Positions 45,776 to 58,362 of a stretch of 64,000 bases of DNA are shown piece by piece. Source of the stretch: Acarospora socialis (Eukaryota > Ascomycota > Lecanoromycetes > Acarosporales > Acarosporaceae); assembly GCA_025617375.2 (NCBI GenBank), contig JAMYGW020000009.1:1240001-1304000 (forward strand). The letters are read 5' to 3'. Position numbers and translations under genes: made by a program. The notes under the pieces are model-generated. The model saw nothing but the letters and a program-made list of their open reading frames with translations. It did no database searches and was not told the origin of the DNA. The stretch's first letter is position 1. Every line of letters begins with the position of its first letter.

Positions 45776-47465
45776 CCTTGGCCGTTTGCTGAGCAATTCT
45801 AATTCTCTTCTGTACTGTCGAGCAACTTTTTCCCATTCTTAGGGATTGTTCGGTGTGATTACTTGCTCTTAGCGGCATCTTGGGCGACTGAATCGTTCGC
45901 CATGGGTGGAACTTGTCTCTTCCGACCGTGTCTCTGCCCATTTTCTTTCAGTTTTCTCTCAGCATTGGTCTGCAAGTCTCGGTCGACTGACGCATGGCCA
46001 GCCTTCTTACTGCTTCTGGACTGTTACATGTACCGTTGAAAGGTCAACATGTGTTCTTCTGCTTGCGAACAGGTTGTGATCTTGAGTTGAGGAATTCGAT
46101 CTTGGACATAGGAAAGAATAGTGCTTTGCAGGGTTGAGATCTTGTACTCTGTAATTCATGTAAAGATGGTTGAGTTACTAGGGATTTTTACCTCTGTATA
46201 TTTTGTTAGGTTGAACAGAATCGCTTCCAAGGTCTACAGGAAGCCTACCGTAAGGGCTATTTACTTGATATATCACTGTATATTCGACCAGACGAGATGA
46301 GCCCTATCTAGTCCCCCATGTTCTCACTCAGACTATCAAGACCCAGCCAGCCGCGTTTGTTCATACTCAATATATACGATTAGATAACCGAGCTAACTGT
46401 ACTTTCGCGTGGACATTAATATTACCCCATCATTGGGGTATGTATTCTAACATACCTACTGCATTACGGAGTACCGCCTAGTACGAAGTACGAAGTACAT
46501 GTTAGGAACCTAGGTAAGATACTCGTGAAAATGACCAGGAATTTACCTTGATACCTTGATCAGAGCCAGGGGCTTGACTCGGCTCGGGGCGAACCGGTAG
46601 CGAGACCGACAGATCTAACGACAGCAATGGCTTCAAGCCCGACATACCGCGAGGGAAAATGGATCGTCGGGCTGAACGAAGGAGTAGGCAGAAATGGACT
46701 TGCTCAATCCAAGTTGCTAATTATCATGATGAGAATCCCCTCCAGTCAATCCACGATCGGGAAGGTGGAAGTGCACGTCCAAGCCAAATTACGGAGCTAC
46801 CATGATAATGAAAATGAAAAGGAGGGGAAAGGCAAGGGCAGGTGGTGTGCATAAATCATATGCGGCATGGTTCGGTGCATAAGGCACAAGTATCTGTACC
46901 TCCCGTGGCGAATGGAATCCACCCACTTTGGCAGAAGTTCGTCGTCGTCGTGCATGGGACTGGTGGCCAAGTGAAATGATACTGGCTTTTGATACCTTTC
47001 TGATAGCGATGCACCGCGCCTGGGGATTTCTGCCAAAGTCAAAATTGCCTTCCGAAGGATGGGAAGCTGCAGAAACAGAAACTCATCAACTCGTATAAGA
47101 GGGTCTTTCGCGTTTGCAAGATGGCATGATCTTTCTCCTTTCTCTTTGCTAACTAGGCTGAGCGGCAGGCAGAAAAAGCATATATAAGAAACTAGCACCA
47201 TCTTCCGTCATTGATTGGTTTTGGTCGGGCCCAGCAATCCCAAGCACAAGCGTATTGCTATTTTCGTTCACGGAGCCTTGCCAGAATTAAAGCAGTCAGG
47301 TGTGTGCGTTCGTCTCTTGTAACCCGTGTTGACAATACACGGCTGCTCTCTGCAGCTGCGTCCCGTGCTTGCTTCCTTTCTCAATGCTGGTACTCTCCGG
47401 TGTCTGATTCGAGCACGACAATGATAACGTCCTGAGCCCAACAATGCATCAATCATCTCGCTCTT
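45776..47465. other. Long intergenic region
   Basis: 1.7 kb without a recognisable gene. It holds a TACGGAGTA motif at 46465-46473 beside GTACGAAGTACGAAGTAC, and a tract with TATATAAG near 47181. Short frames on both strands show no family resemblance. Confidence 0.5.
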
Positions 47466-47531
47466 ATGAGGACCTCCTCTTTCCTCCGTCCTCTGAGTTA
47501 CAGTCTGACACGTTTGATCTCGCTGCGCATC

Positions 47532-48772
47532 ATGTCTACCACAGCTTCCGATCCGGGCTCGCGGCCTGCCCTGAGTCCGCCTCCCGGCACTATCTCCAAC
47601 CTCATTGATCCACCATCTCAAGGCTACGTGACTATCGTACTGATGACTGTTTTTCTCTCACTCACCACTCCTATCGTCCTTGTCCGAGTCTACACTAGAC
47701 ACTTTATCAACCGGTGTTTATGGTGGGATGACTGTAAGTCTGCCACTACCATATACTATTGACTCGAGTTCGAAGCGTAACTGATGCATGCTAGTTGCAT
47801 CTGTTATTGCCTGGGTTTGCCGGCCAAACCCAAGACTGAGGACTCTTGTCGGTGGTGTCCTGACACGGCTTTAGATCGGACTTTTTGGGCTCGCAGGAAT
47901 TCTCTTCGAGACTCTCCGCTATGGAAATGGCGTAGATCTATGGAACGTCTCGGTCGCGCATGCGGCACGTTTCACGCAGGTAGGTAGAATGGGCAAGCTC
48001 TCCACCCGAACTAGGTGCTAATGGGACTGCAGCTTTTCGCCGACATTGAGATCGTTGCTAGGATCTCCATGTTCTTCACCAAACTCTCGATTTTGCTCTT
48101 ACTCCTCCGAGTGTTCGTCCCACCTCACACACCGAGAACCAAAACATACTACGCGATTTGGTTTGTGATCTTCTTCAATCTTTTTTATTGCATTGCCTTG
48201 GTTCTCACGGTGCTCCTACAATGCGCCGGCAAAACGCAAGTGCCAGGAACTACCTGCATCGACACCTACTCTCTTCTAGTCACTGCGTCTATCATTAACG
48301 TTCTATCGGACCTTGTCATGCTTATCATCCCACTTGTCGCCGTCTGGAATTTGCACATGCGGTTGAAACGGAAGCTGGGGATCTCCCTTGTATTTGCTGT
48401 TGGGATGCTGTAAGTATTGGGTAGCCCCGTGTGCTGTTCCAGCCCTGGCTAACTCATTCATCAGCGCGGTGGCGTCGAGCGTTGCTCGCCTTGGTTGGCA
48501 GATTCGAAAGGCCAAGGATCCAAATCGAACCGTCATGTTGATCAAAGTAGCCCTCTTGGCGTACGCATTGCTTCACGAGAAACGATACCACGTCTGGGTG
48601 TCGCTAATGTTGCCGCAGCGTGGCCGAACAGACTACAGGAATCATTGTTGGGTGCATGCCGGTATTACCGGCTTTCTTCCGTCATGTTGTCCGTAAACGG
48701 TCTGATACGCGATCCTCCAAATCTCGCAGTGAGATTTGTGGAGCAAGCTACCGAAACAACAATGTCGCGTAG
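47532..48772 (+). CDS. Fungal rhodopsin-fold integral membrane protein
   Basis: Exons 47532-47733, 47795-47814, 47875-47979, 48033-48409, 48465-48560 and 48619-48772 give 317 residues. Hydrophobic segments: VTIVLMTVFLSLTTPIVLV, VIAWIGLFGLAGILF, one in ARISMFFTKLSILLLLLRVF, IWFVIFFNLFYCIALVLTVL, LLVTASIINVLSDLVMLII, LGISLVFAVGML and TTGIIVGCMPVLPAFF; this is the seven-helix layout of the large fungal rhodopsin-domain family of unknown function. An in-frame ATG at 47466 would add 22 residues. The frame stops at TAG 48770-48772, yet the same frame beyond it continues to 49066 and contains KGKLNDPYLLSREYE, which resembles the C-terminal tail of the family. A last intron, a real truncation or read-through are all possible. 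Confidence 0.75.
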
Positions 48773-49066
48773 CGCAACTCGAGACCGACGAAGGGGAAGT
48801 TGAACGATCCGTATCTCCTAAGTAGGGAATACGAAGTGTTGGACAATCTAGAGAATGGGCACAGTGTCTCTATCAACACAAGAGGAACAACAACAACTAT
48901 TGTGGGGTCCAGCCATGAAGGGCCACTGCCCCGAACCTCACTCGGACATGTTCAGGACAGTCAATCGTCGAGCGCTCTAGTCTCAACAACTGTGCAGGTC
49001 TCATCACATCCTCTCACGATGGAAAGTAACCCTATCATACCGCAGTCAGCCCATATCAGGGAGTGA
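48773..49066 (+). other. In-frame continuation after the TAG stop
   Basis: 97 codons open in the same frame as the rhodopsin-fold gene, ending in TGA at 49064-49066. The DPYLLSREYEVLD motif matches what I recall of family tails. Ser/Thr-rich afterwards. It may be a lost or spliced C-terminus. Confidence 0.4.
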
Positions 49067-51277
49067 CTCTCAGTTATCGAAAACAGATGGGGAACAGAGA
49101 GGATGTGAGACAGGATAATTTGCGTCTAGTGATTCTCTCACAAGTCTCTGGGAGTTCTTACTTGGTCAAATCTGGTCTAGGAGGCGGGACTCAGCCAATG
49201 AGCTGCCTACACTTGTATTGGAAACTTGGTCAACGGAGGCCAAACTTCCTGTAGCAATGGCGGATTAAGCAGCCTTTACATGTGACACTTCCTCCTTCGT
49301 TCTTGGTTGATCAAGCCATGTGCGCCCCTTGGAGTTTACCCGTCCGAGACTCTCGAGCTCGTTACTAATGTTTGTTCAGATGTCGGAGATATAGTTGTCT
49401 TTCGGCTTACTGGTCATGGGCTTTGCTTTTGCCATAGTGGTGCACTCTGGATATCGCGAAACGTAAGAAAGTTGCCACCCATCGGACTGGATATCACGAC
49501 TGCCAAATCCCGGGGCCACCTGAGTTACCAGTCAACATATGACTACTATGACGGTTGAAGAGTTATCAAAATAGGTACGAACACAGTCGGAGACACTCAG
49601 ATGGTCTGGTTCATACTAAATGTGATCAAACTTCCACGAACATTGGCCGATCCGTTGCGTGACTGGACTGGTCAGCATATAAGGCAAACTGTTTTCAAAG
49701 TCTCCTCATAGTTGAGTTTTAACAAAGATATAACACTTATGCGGTTGGGTCCAAAAGAACCATGTATGGTAAGAGCTCCCAGGGCGGCGCGATGGTTCTA
49801 TTATTCAAGCCCCATGATGAGAAGCCGTGACTCACATCTCCCACAGGTATGGCCCGAATCTCTCGCCAAACCGCGCATAACTCACAAGGTTCGCGTCATG
49901 CCAGAGTCGCGATTCCCTCAATATTGCCATTGCATCCACGGCCCTCAGCTTTCGGTATGAGGTTTGGACCTAAGCACCTACTGGACGGGTTAGGCAACTC
50001 GATTGCGACTGACGGTGCGCCGGCCTGTCAGTGAGGTTTTGTTCTGTACAATCATGGGAACACCGGTGACGTTGGGTTTATTTCCGACTGTAGCATCCCT
50101 CTATCAACGGGCCGATTCACTTGACCTCCGCTATGAAACCGTCGACGTGAAAAGAGTTCCACATTCTCCTGGTTGGTATCCATGGCTGCTAGATTGCTCA
50201 CCAGCCGATCAGATTGCCAAAACCGACAAGGTTACGGAATATCAGTGGACTTTGAAGAGACCTTTAACAAACATATGCTCTTCCACTCCTGAAGGCTTCA
50301 CATATTGGCTTAAATAGAGGATATACGTCAGTGTTGCTCTCTTAGCGTTCAAACTATAGACTCACAATCCTTTCCTTTCGATCCGGGTGTTTGTAAGCCG
50401 ACCTATCCGTAGTTCTCTCGACCGTTGTGATGACGGATGAGGTTCTTGCAGGTTATGATCATTACTTCATGATAGCTACGAGGTGATTAGACAGTGTATG
50501 CTTAGCTCGAGGCTTCCCTAAGAATGCAATCATACATATTACGTTCTATATGACTTTTTATTCCGCAGGAGCAGTCACGGCCGTCTTTATAGCAGTCAAA
50601 TCAAATTATTCAGAGAAGTTTAGGGCCCAAAACAAACCCGGGAAAGAGGATGGTCTACCTTCAGTTGAGGTGGACGATCTAGGACGCTGTGGTAGCTGTC
50701 GACACAGCGTAGATTTTGTCTCTCTGAGCAGGGAGCCTGAGCCACCACTTTGTCATGAACTGCTGCTGGATGGTCATTGAAAGGAGGACTTTCTAGATAA
50801 GTTGACTGCAGACGAGGTACAGGTAGGCTAACCCATGGAATCGATCTAAGGTGATATCCTCTTATCGAGTCATCCCAATATAACCCATATTTTATGGCGC
50901 AGCACGTGTCCTGTTCATTACCTAGGTGAGCAGTTCTTATACCATTCAATGTCGTCCATCTGTATCGCTTTCGATAGGATCGATCGGTAACTGACACCGA
51001 GCACTTCGACTTGGGTTCCAGCGGTTCGGTGGGGCTCGAACCATTGAAGTTATTTCCCCTATACAATGCCTAGAGGTGTCCTCTGTTTGCGTTGCTTTTG
51101 CTTTTGCCTTCGCTCTCTGCTTCTGTTTCCTACCTCGTATAATTCCCGTCTTTCTCGTCCGCCCGCTTACAATTTTGGGTGCATGCATTAATGCATCGTA
51201 AGCCGCTCCACGAGAACATCTGACCTTCAGATACCCTGACCCGAAAGCCCAGCAAGAAAATCAGGCCTTCAAGCACC
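49067..51277. other. Long intergenic region, no gene recognised
   Basis: 2.2 kb. Several open frames of 60-150 codons exist on both strands (for example 50003-50317), but none shows a domain, plausible introns or protein-like conservation that I can recognise. It may hide a fast-evolving gene or regulatory DNA. The last 30 bases before 51278 form the leader of the secreted-protein gene. Confidence 0.45.
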
Positions 51278-51853
51278 ATGTCTTTCATCTTGATCTTGTC
51301 AATTTTTCAATTCTTAATAAGTACGATCGCAACAACACCTACATATCTCAATCTAACCGCCATTTCTGCCGTCAATGGCGCATCAACACTAGAATGCTGG
51401 CAGCTCTCCTCTCCCTTCGTTGTGTCCAATCAAGCCGGCACGTCAGGCGCCGCAGTACAACAACTTGGTAGTGCCGCGAACGCAAGTTATACTATCATCC
51501 CTGCTCAGTTCAACGGCGGTGCCCACCGTGCCCCCGCCGTGCAGTAGGTCCCTTGTCTTCGCATTGGAGAAGTCTCATCGCCCTTACAATGTTTACGCAG
51601 GTACGTTGCCTTCCTCTCGGGCCTCGCGCATATCACCCTGCCGGATTCGAATGAGGAGGTTTGGATTCGCGGCGGGAAGCATGGACTCATTATTGCCGCG
51701 GACACAGCCGCTGTGAGCACGAAGGGGCACAACACAGACTATCCCAGCAAGAGAGAGACGACCGCAGTGCAAATCCCCACAGCTAGGGGGGACGTGCCGG
51801 CACACAGTGTCTTGCACGAAGGCCCATGTCGGGGCGCTGAGGTCGGGGTCTAA
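51278..51853 (+). CDS. Small secreted fungal protein
   Basis: Two exons, 51278-51543 and 51601-51853, separated by a 57-nt intron, give 172 residues. The first 20 or so residues (MSFILILSIFQFLISTIATT) form a signal peptide. The mature part contains TLECWQLSSPF, SYTIIPAQFNGGAHRAPAVQ, FLSGLAHITLP and WIRGGKHGLIIAADT, blocks I recall from a conserved family of secreted fungal proteins of unknown function. Two Cys (near the N- and C-termini) may form a disulfide. There are potential N-glycosylation sites (NLT, NAS). The 5' UTR runs into an upstream AAGCACC context. Function unknown; a cell-surface or substrate-facing role is only inferred from secretion. Confidence 0.75.
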
Positions 51854-52608
51854 GAAATGGACACTATCCAACGTGTGCCACCCTCGAATGCTCTTCCCTC
51901 AACCGTTGTCAGAGATAGGCCGTGCTCGGTCGGCGACCGCAACAGGAGGACAGGTTTTCATAAACATGGAAGGTTAGCATGCTTGCGATGTAATTAGACC
52001 CATTTATCTTATAACTGCATCTTAGCAGTCTTCTCAGTTCCAGTAGCATGCATTTACTTTCAGAGTAAGTATAACAATAGGGCTGATTGCATAACTGTTC
52101 TCAAACCGTTTCTGAATAATGTATCTGTTGAGTCATACTTCTATCTTCTAAAAACGAAACCTTCAGTAATCAGAGGTAGATACTATTGAATATATATACA
52201 TATCAACACCACCGGGTAGAATGAAGACATTTGTACATAAGGTACTACCTTAGTAAGATTTGTTGTCCGCACCAAGGGTTCTGTATCTTCGCGACGGATC
52301 AAGTAGGACCGAGCTAACGTTACCCGGGGAGGCTTCTTTGTTGACATATTAATCGGGCACTACCTTATGAATATTCCCTACCTATCTTGGCAACGGCTTC
52401 CCTTGTTCTTTGATCCTCCCGGGCCGCGTCCAGGCCGCACCTTCCGATGTCAGCTCTCTACCTGATCTCTGGATCTCTGCTCTTGTTACTTCTAGAGGCG
52501 CTTCCGTCACGCTTACTGTAAACATACCCGCGTTTTGCTGAGAAGCATCATAGGTTTGAACTTCTGAACATCAACTCCTTACCGGCGCAAGATAGACCAA
52601 GCATCCTA
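51854..52608. other. Intergenic region
   Basis: 755 bp. AT-rich around 52140-52260, no recognisable gene. The right half must contain the promoter of the next gene. Confidence 0.5.
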
Positions 52609-54397
52609 ATGTCTCCTGCCCGAACAATCAGCCAAGAGGGCGCGGAAATTGCAACATGGACTCCAACGTGCCCGCCTCCAAGACCGACATTAATACCGGC
52701 CAGTACCGCATCAGTTGCCAGCAGCAGCCGCAATGACAAGAGATTGTCGCTCAATTTGCCGTTGCAACCCAACGGCGTTCAGGCTCTTGCGCGGCATACT
52801 CCCTCTTCATCAGCTTCGGCAACTCCGATAACGGCTACTGGCTCCGTGATGTCTTCTGACACCCAGGTGTGTCCAGCCGGCACTGGCAGCTTTCTCACCG
52901 CTCTCGCGGCCCAAGAACGACGCGTGTTGGAGCTCAGGGAGGACCTTCAGCGCGCGGAGGCGGACCTTGCGCAATTGAAGAGCCAATGGGCGATGCATGA
53001 GATGACCCGGAAGCGCCACGAGACACAACACGTGGAACAGCTACAGACGTTCGGGGTCCTACGGAGCGACATGGACGTTTACGTGGAAGAGGGAAGCGAA
53101 CCCTCAAAATCCAGTAGCGAGCTGGATAGGAGGAAAGCCCTGGGTGGTGATACAAGCCCAGCAAAGCGGAAGGTCTTTTCGGGGTCACGGCACATGCGAA
53201 CCCTTTCACTCCTTTCTTCCAATGCACAAAATAATTACAGCCAGCCGTTGTCCTCAGGAGGAGAATCATCTCAGTCTGGCGACGACAGAGATCCAGCTGG
53301 CCCGTTGTTCCGTTCGTCCACTATGCCGATATTGCTTCCTCAACCCAGAGGTAAATCAGCACACATGGGGTCCAGCAGCGGACAGCCAATACGGGACCCA
53401 CCTAGGGATGCTTTTCTACGCACGGGAAAGCAGATAGCTGTCGACTTCAAGGAGGGCCTTTGGACCTTTATCGAAGATCTGCGGCAAGCGACCGTTGGTG
53501 ACGAGGGAATTAGTGCGACTCAGTCCCGGACGATTTCAGCCTCACCCGCGAAAACTGCACGTAGGCAACATAGTAAAATGAGCGTTCGAAGTAAAGACGC
53601 CCAAACACCCGTGCGGCAACCTCCCCTAGCAGATGACACGGAAGCGTTTTCCGGAAACGCTGTCGATGACTCAGCGTCAATCGATGTTGGCAGCATCTTA
53701 AGGACGGCGGCCGAAACAGATGATAAGACTAGATCAAAGGCGATCGTATCGAACCCAAACCGCCTTCAACAGCTCGCACAGGGAGACGGCGGGCTCGACG
53801 ACGAAAGCTGGGAGAGTTGGGATTTGCCAAGCTCGAAAACGCAGTCGTCGGATCGGACGGGCAAAGCTTTGCTATCAGACACAGGGTTATCATCACCGCT
53901 TCACAGAAGTATAAGGCGCACATGGTATGTGTGGGCGAGGATCCGCTCTATTCCTCTGGTTCCGGTCATATTTCGACTTTTCCTCTCCAAAAGGCAGTAC
54001 CTGTCGAGTCAGTAGCGTCATGTGCTACTCTTTCTACTTCTCCGTCATTACTTTGGCCTATGGTTATAACATTTAAGTTGGAGACTCGCACTCCTCGCTG
54101 AGTGTTATGGTCGTCTTCCACTTTCGAACCTGCTGGGTTGATCAAGGAAGCTGATGGTGATAAAGTCAGAGCTCGATGTACCCCACTCCACCCTCACCTG
54201 AGCTGATGCCTACAACGAAACAGGAGGAGATTCCTTGGCCACTGCTGACGAAGTTATCACCTGGAAGTCTCAAGCGAACTGCATCAACGCTCATGAACGA
54301 ATGGGAAAAGAGCCTCACGCCACCCTCTGCAGATGCAGACTCGGAGAGATCTCTGAGCAAATCTCCGTCTCCGATGGAAGACAAGAAGGAGGATTAG
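52609..54397 (+). CDS. DUF4048-like, disordered fungal protein
   Basis: Exon 1 is 52609-53924. A second exon from about 54172 to 54397 carries the closing block EEIPWPLLTKLSPGSLKRTA and STLMNEWEKSLTPPS, giving about 513 residues. The N-terminal half is Ser/Pro-rich, then a clear coiled coil (FLTALAAQERRVLELREDL, residues about 98-150), a conserved GKQIAVDFKEGLWTFIEDLRQAT block near 285 and an acidic WESWD motif. This arrangement matches fungal DUF4048 proteins of unknown role. The 247-nt intron is long for this genome and its acceptor (GTCAGAG) is a choice made to keep the phase, so one more exon may be hidden there. Confidence 0.65.
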
Positions 54398-54746
54398 CAA
54401 GTGTATCATAACGGCCTTGTGTCATGGGCTGCCCCACGTGTATATGCATAGAACCCTCGTATATACCCTTGTAGTATAGCTTAACAACACGATGTTCGCC
54501 ATGCTCCAGATGGTGCTTGTTGCCTACAGAGCAAGTAGCTTGATCATCACATATACATGATCGGCCGAGGTATCATAGCCACTGTAGGCAAACTTGGTCA
54601 GGGTGTTCGCGAATTGATTGCTTCTCGGATGGGCCATGTTCGAGGTGTACGCTTTATCACGTGCAAACTTCACGTAGTGAACCTTAGCGCGACTTACCAC
54701 GGTTCGCCGGTCCACAAGGCACCGTACACTTTAGAATCTGTACAAG
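54398..54746. promoter_or_regulatory. Upstream region of the TIM22 gene
   Basis: 349 bp between two genes on the same strand, thus holding one 3' UTR and one promoter. A TATCACGTGC site (54656 onward) contains the E-box CACGTG. Confidence 0.35.
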
Positions 54747-55445
54747 ATGAGTTTGCCAGGGATGCCCGGCCGGGGCTTGGCCGGCGGGGGTGAGCCGGCG
54801 GGGATGAGTGCGCAGGAGCAAGCCATGGTCAAGAATGTAGAGCATACAGCGATCCGAAAATGCACTGCTGGGAGACATGTAACTGACGACCCGCAGATGC
54901 AAGCGGCAATGGAAAGCTGCCCCGCCAAGACCGTAATAGCTGGTGGGATGGGCTTCGCCCTAGGTGGAGCATTCGGGTTGTTCATGTCAAGTGTCCGCCT
55001 GTCCCAAGCTCTACCCTGAGGAGTAATGGAGCTGATGAAGAAGGTCTGATGGCGCAGATGAGCTATGATACGCCTTTGACCGCGCAGGGGCAGCAACTCG
55101 CAGATCTACCTCTAAAAGAGCAACTGCGGAGAGGGTTCAAAGACATGGGGAGTCGGTCGTTCAGTTCGGCGAAGAACTTTGCGCTGGTTGGGGCAATATT
55201 TTCAGGAACAGAGTGCTGTATAGAAGGGGTATGTATTCTGCTATCAGGCTCTGCAGAATGCTAACCTCGGTCCACCACAGTTCCGAGCCAAGAATGATCT
55301 GAAGAATGGCATAGCAGCCGGCTGTATCACAGGGGGAGTGTTAGGAGCAAAGGCCGGGCCACAAGCAGCAGCTCTTGGATGCGCCGGCTTCGCGACCTTC
55401 AGCGCGGCGATAGACTACTACATGCGAATGCCTTCGGAAGGCTGA
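54747..55445 (+). CDS. TIM22: Mitochondrial inner membrane translocase subunit Tim22
   Basis: Exons 54747-54992, 55058-55228 and 55281-55445 give 193 residues. The Tim17/Tim22/Tim23 fold is visible: Cys39 and Cys58 before the first helix ([22 protein letters not shown]), [24 protein letters not shown], and [39 protein letters not shown] with GxxxG-type packing motifs. Tim22 forms the carrier translocase that inserts metabolite carriers into the inner membrane; conserved Cys residues make an internal disulfide in the family. The N-terminal 20 residues are Gly/Pro-rich. Introns are 65 and 52 nt, phase 0. Confidence 0.93.
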
Positions 55446-56089
55446 TCTATCACGAAGCCGGTATATTGTGTTGAATCGCAACTCATGAGATCAAGGGCGT
55501 TTAGCATCATGGATGGACGGCTGTACAACATCAGAGTATCGAATTGTGCTTTTAGAGGCGTCCCACCTATGGACTAGGGTTAAGATCACGGATGCATAAT
55601 ACAGATTGTGAAGATCTGAACATAGATATAACAAATGACCGACAACGAAAACAACCCATCAACCGCAGCTCCCTTAGCAGGTGGCCTCATCAATTAAGTG
55701 ATGTACGTCCATCGTATGGTCTTTGTTGTACGAAGATCAGTTCATGCGCGGAGGATTGGACATGGTGCTCTCTTGGCGTATAAAAGTGCAGGTGTACCAA
55801 CTGATGCTCAACTCAAGAACCTACCTAGGTAGGTAGAGAGGCGATTACTCATAGTACGACATGATGTATCAGCAGCTTCCTGTAGTTGTAAACGGCCTCT
55901 CGGGCTGATGCACAGCGATCCTACCTACATTAGCTTCCGAATCACGGCCCAGATCTCACAAAGTAACCCAACTACTGATACCATGGTGACACTCGATCGA
56001 AACAAGAACCCATGCACTTACCTTGGGAAGGCTTATGGTTGACCCTCCAAAGCAGGGACAGCCCTTTCGATTTACTTCTGGTTGTTGTA
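55446..56089. other. Intergenic region
   Basis: 644 bp. Contains the palindromic ACCTACCTAGGTAGGT near 55820 and no credible gene. The right part must hold the promoter of the sulfite oxidase gene. Confidence 0.5.
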
Positions 56090-57393
56090 ATGAATACGAC
56101 AGCCCTCATTGCGAGAATGATACAGGTTAGTATATCCCAAATTCCCCACATATACTTGAATTTCGCGGTGCTCAATGACTGACGGAGAGTGTTGTAGACG
56201 GAGTACTCGGTGGAGAACCCTCTTAACCGAGAACCACCGGTTGAAGAGCTCGTCTCGAGGTGGTTATGTCCGGCAGCTCCGGCTTGATGATCAACCTTGC
56301 TAATCTTGAAAGCTTCATAACGGAGAAGGGTGCCTACGATCGGAATCATGGGCCTATACCTCACCTGGACGCGGACAGTCATGTTCTCCGCGTTGATGGC
56401 GCAGTCACAAAGGTACTGGAGCTTACTATCGTGCAACTTAAACACGACTTCCAGCAACATGAGATCATCTGCGCTTTACAGTGTGCCGGTAACCGCCGAC
56501 ACACAATGAGAACGTTGCTAAAAGAGGTTGACGGTATCGACTGGGGCGATGGTGCCGTGATGAACTGCATCTGGAAGGGTCCTAGGCTGAGGGATGTCCT
56601 TCTCAGAGCCGGCGTGAACATGTCCGGCTTGGGGAAAGCACATGTTGCCTTTGCCTGTTTCCAAGTGAAGTGTCAGGACGCCGAATGGTATGGCGGGAGC
56701 ATTGAGTTCGATAGGGCTATGCGTGACGATGGGGACGTAATCATTGCTCTGGAGGTATGGTTGTATCAGTATCTCATCACGGTCTACTAAGCTAATGGAT
56801 GCAAGATGAACGGCAAGCCCCTATCTGCTAATCATGGCTTTCCACTTCGCGTCGTAGCGCCCGGCATTGCAGGCGCACGTTCGGTCAAATGGCTTGACCG
56901 TATCACCGTGCAAGCCAACGAATCGAGCAACTTTTACCAACAGTTTGATTACAAGGTCTTACCTCCAGAAGCCACCGACAAGGAGAGCGCTAAGAAGTAC
57001 TGGGACGTGACACCCGCAATCCAAGACATGCCGATCAACTCAGTCATTGCACTGCCGCAGAACGGTGAAACCCTGAGGAGTTCCTCTCGAGTTCTGGTCA
57101 AAGGTTACGCTTTGCCGCAAGGCGACCATGGCCCGGTGACGAGAGTTGAGGTTTCCGCCGATGACGGTGATACCTGGAAGGATGCCACAATCATCGATGG
57201 GGCTAGAGATCGTGGAAGATGGTGTTGGGCACTGTGGGAAGCTGCGATCACATTGGAGAAGGGGGAGAGCAGGCGAATACTCAGTCGAGCAACCGACGCG
57301 GGCGGAAACGTTCAATGTGCATGTCCTGAATGGAACCTGAGGGGAGTGGCATATAACGGCTATGGTGAGATTCGTAATCTGAAGGTGGTCTAA
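56090..57393 (+). CDS. Sulfite oxidase-type molybdopterin enzyme
   Basis: Exons 56090-56125, 56198-56259, 56313-56754 and 56806-57393 give 375 residues. YSVENPLNREPP and AYDRNHGPIPHL open the Mo-cofactor domain; Cys90 in ALQCAGNRR is the expected molybdenum ligand. GGSIEFDRAM and NGKPLSANHGFPLRVVAPGIAGARSVKWLDRI are typical sulfite oxidase blocks. The C-terminal half is the Mo-co dimerisation domain (VEVSADDGDTWKDA, WNLRGVAYNGYGEI). There is no N-terminal cytochrome b5 domain, so the protein resembles plant-type or bacterial-type oxidases; the electron acceptor is not known. No PTS1 signal is seen (ends LKVV). The first exon offers two in-frame ATGs (56090 and 56117). Confidence 0.9.
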
Positions 57394-58362
57394 GAGCTTC
57401 GCACCCTTTCCATACCCTTGCACACCTCCTCTATTGAGCGTGGCACGCACTGCCTAGTCCTTGTAACTTCTCTTAGACTGTCCAAAGGGAGTCATCAGTG
57501 TTTCCATTCGGTAGACAATGATGCGCATAGGAGCAGCAAAATACATTTGTACGTCTACTTACATGAGGGGTTCGAAACTTACAAGCGGCAGACACAGTGT
57601 GATGAGAGACTGTGAGATCGTCATGTGAGACCCCATTCAATTACCATGATCGAGTAAGGCCTGTCATTGAGTCGCAGTCTTCAGTTGCGTCCGGCACATA
57701 AAATCGTTTATTCCAAAATGCCCTCGATTTAGTAAGGTATGGAGTCAAATGTTGCGAAGGAAATGCAACACCATCTATTGATAGCCCTTGATGCATAGCC
57801 CTATCGGAACACATGTCCGTCATAATGCTTACGTGATCGGGCAAGCCTCCTGCACCCTTGTTCATGACGGTGATGCGGTGCAACAGTTCCTCGGGCTAAG
57901 CGTGACGCCCATCATCTCAAATCGTCATCGTCGCAAATACCTAACTGTCCCTAGCAATTTCATGGCTTTGATCCATTATACGGCGATTACTTCCCGAAAC
58001 TCGCATTCACATTTTGCTTACAGTCTTGCCATGTGTCTGGTATCACCTCACGAAGACCACGAACAAAGGCTTATTGCCGCCTTGCCTAGGGCTTGTAGCT
58101 TACCTTACAAGGATGCGGTAACGCTTTTTGAAGACACTATGAACTCTCTCATCTCTACTCTATCGCAAACACTGAAGCTTGGAATGGCTTGAAGCTACTT
58201 GGCGAACGGTGTTACAATCTCGAAGCAGTATACTTGGCCTGATGGTAAACTGACCTCCGCTAGACTAGAATTCAGCCCTGAACAACAATCAAGCAAGCCT
58301 GCGGTTTTCCGGTTATCCCCAGCAGGAGGCAGTTAGCGCAGCCGAATTTCTAACTCGAAACA
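57394..58362. other. Intergenic region, doubtful open frame inside
   Basis: A 134-codon frame at 57788-58192 has no recognisable motif and no upstream support, so I do not call it a gene. Nothing else is visible. Confidence 0.45.

Noticed and set aside
46627-46854. Small protein gene in the kinase-rhodopsin intergenic region
   Set aside because: 75 codons, low complexity at the end, no recognisable feature.
50003-50317. Gene in the 2.2-kb gap after the rhodopsin-fold gene
   Set aside because: Open frames here are short, overlap on both strands and show no family resemblance.
57788-58192. Gene encoding a 134-residue protein
   Set aside because: No motif, no signal peptide, no adjoining exon, and no composition difference from non-coding DNA. 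Probably chance.
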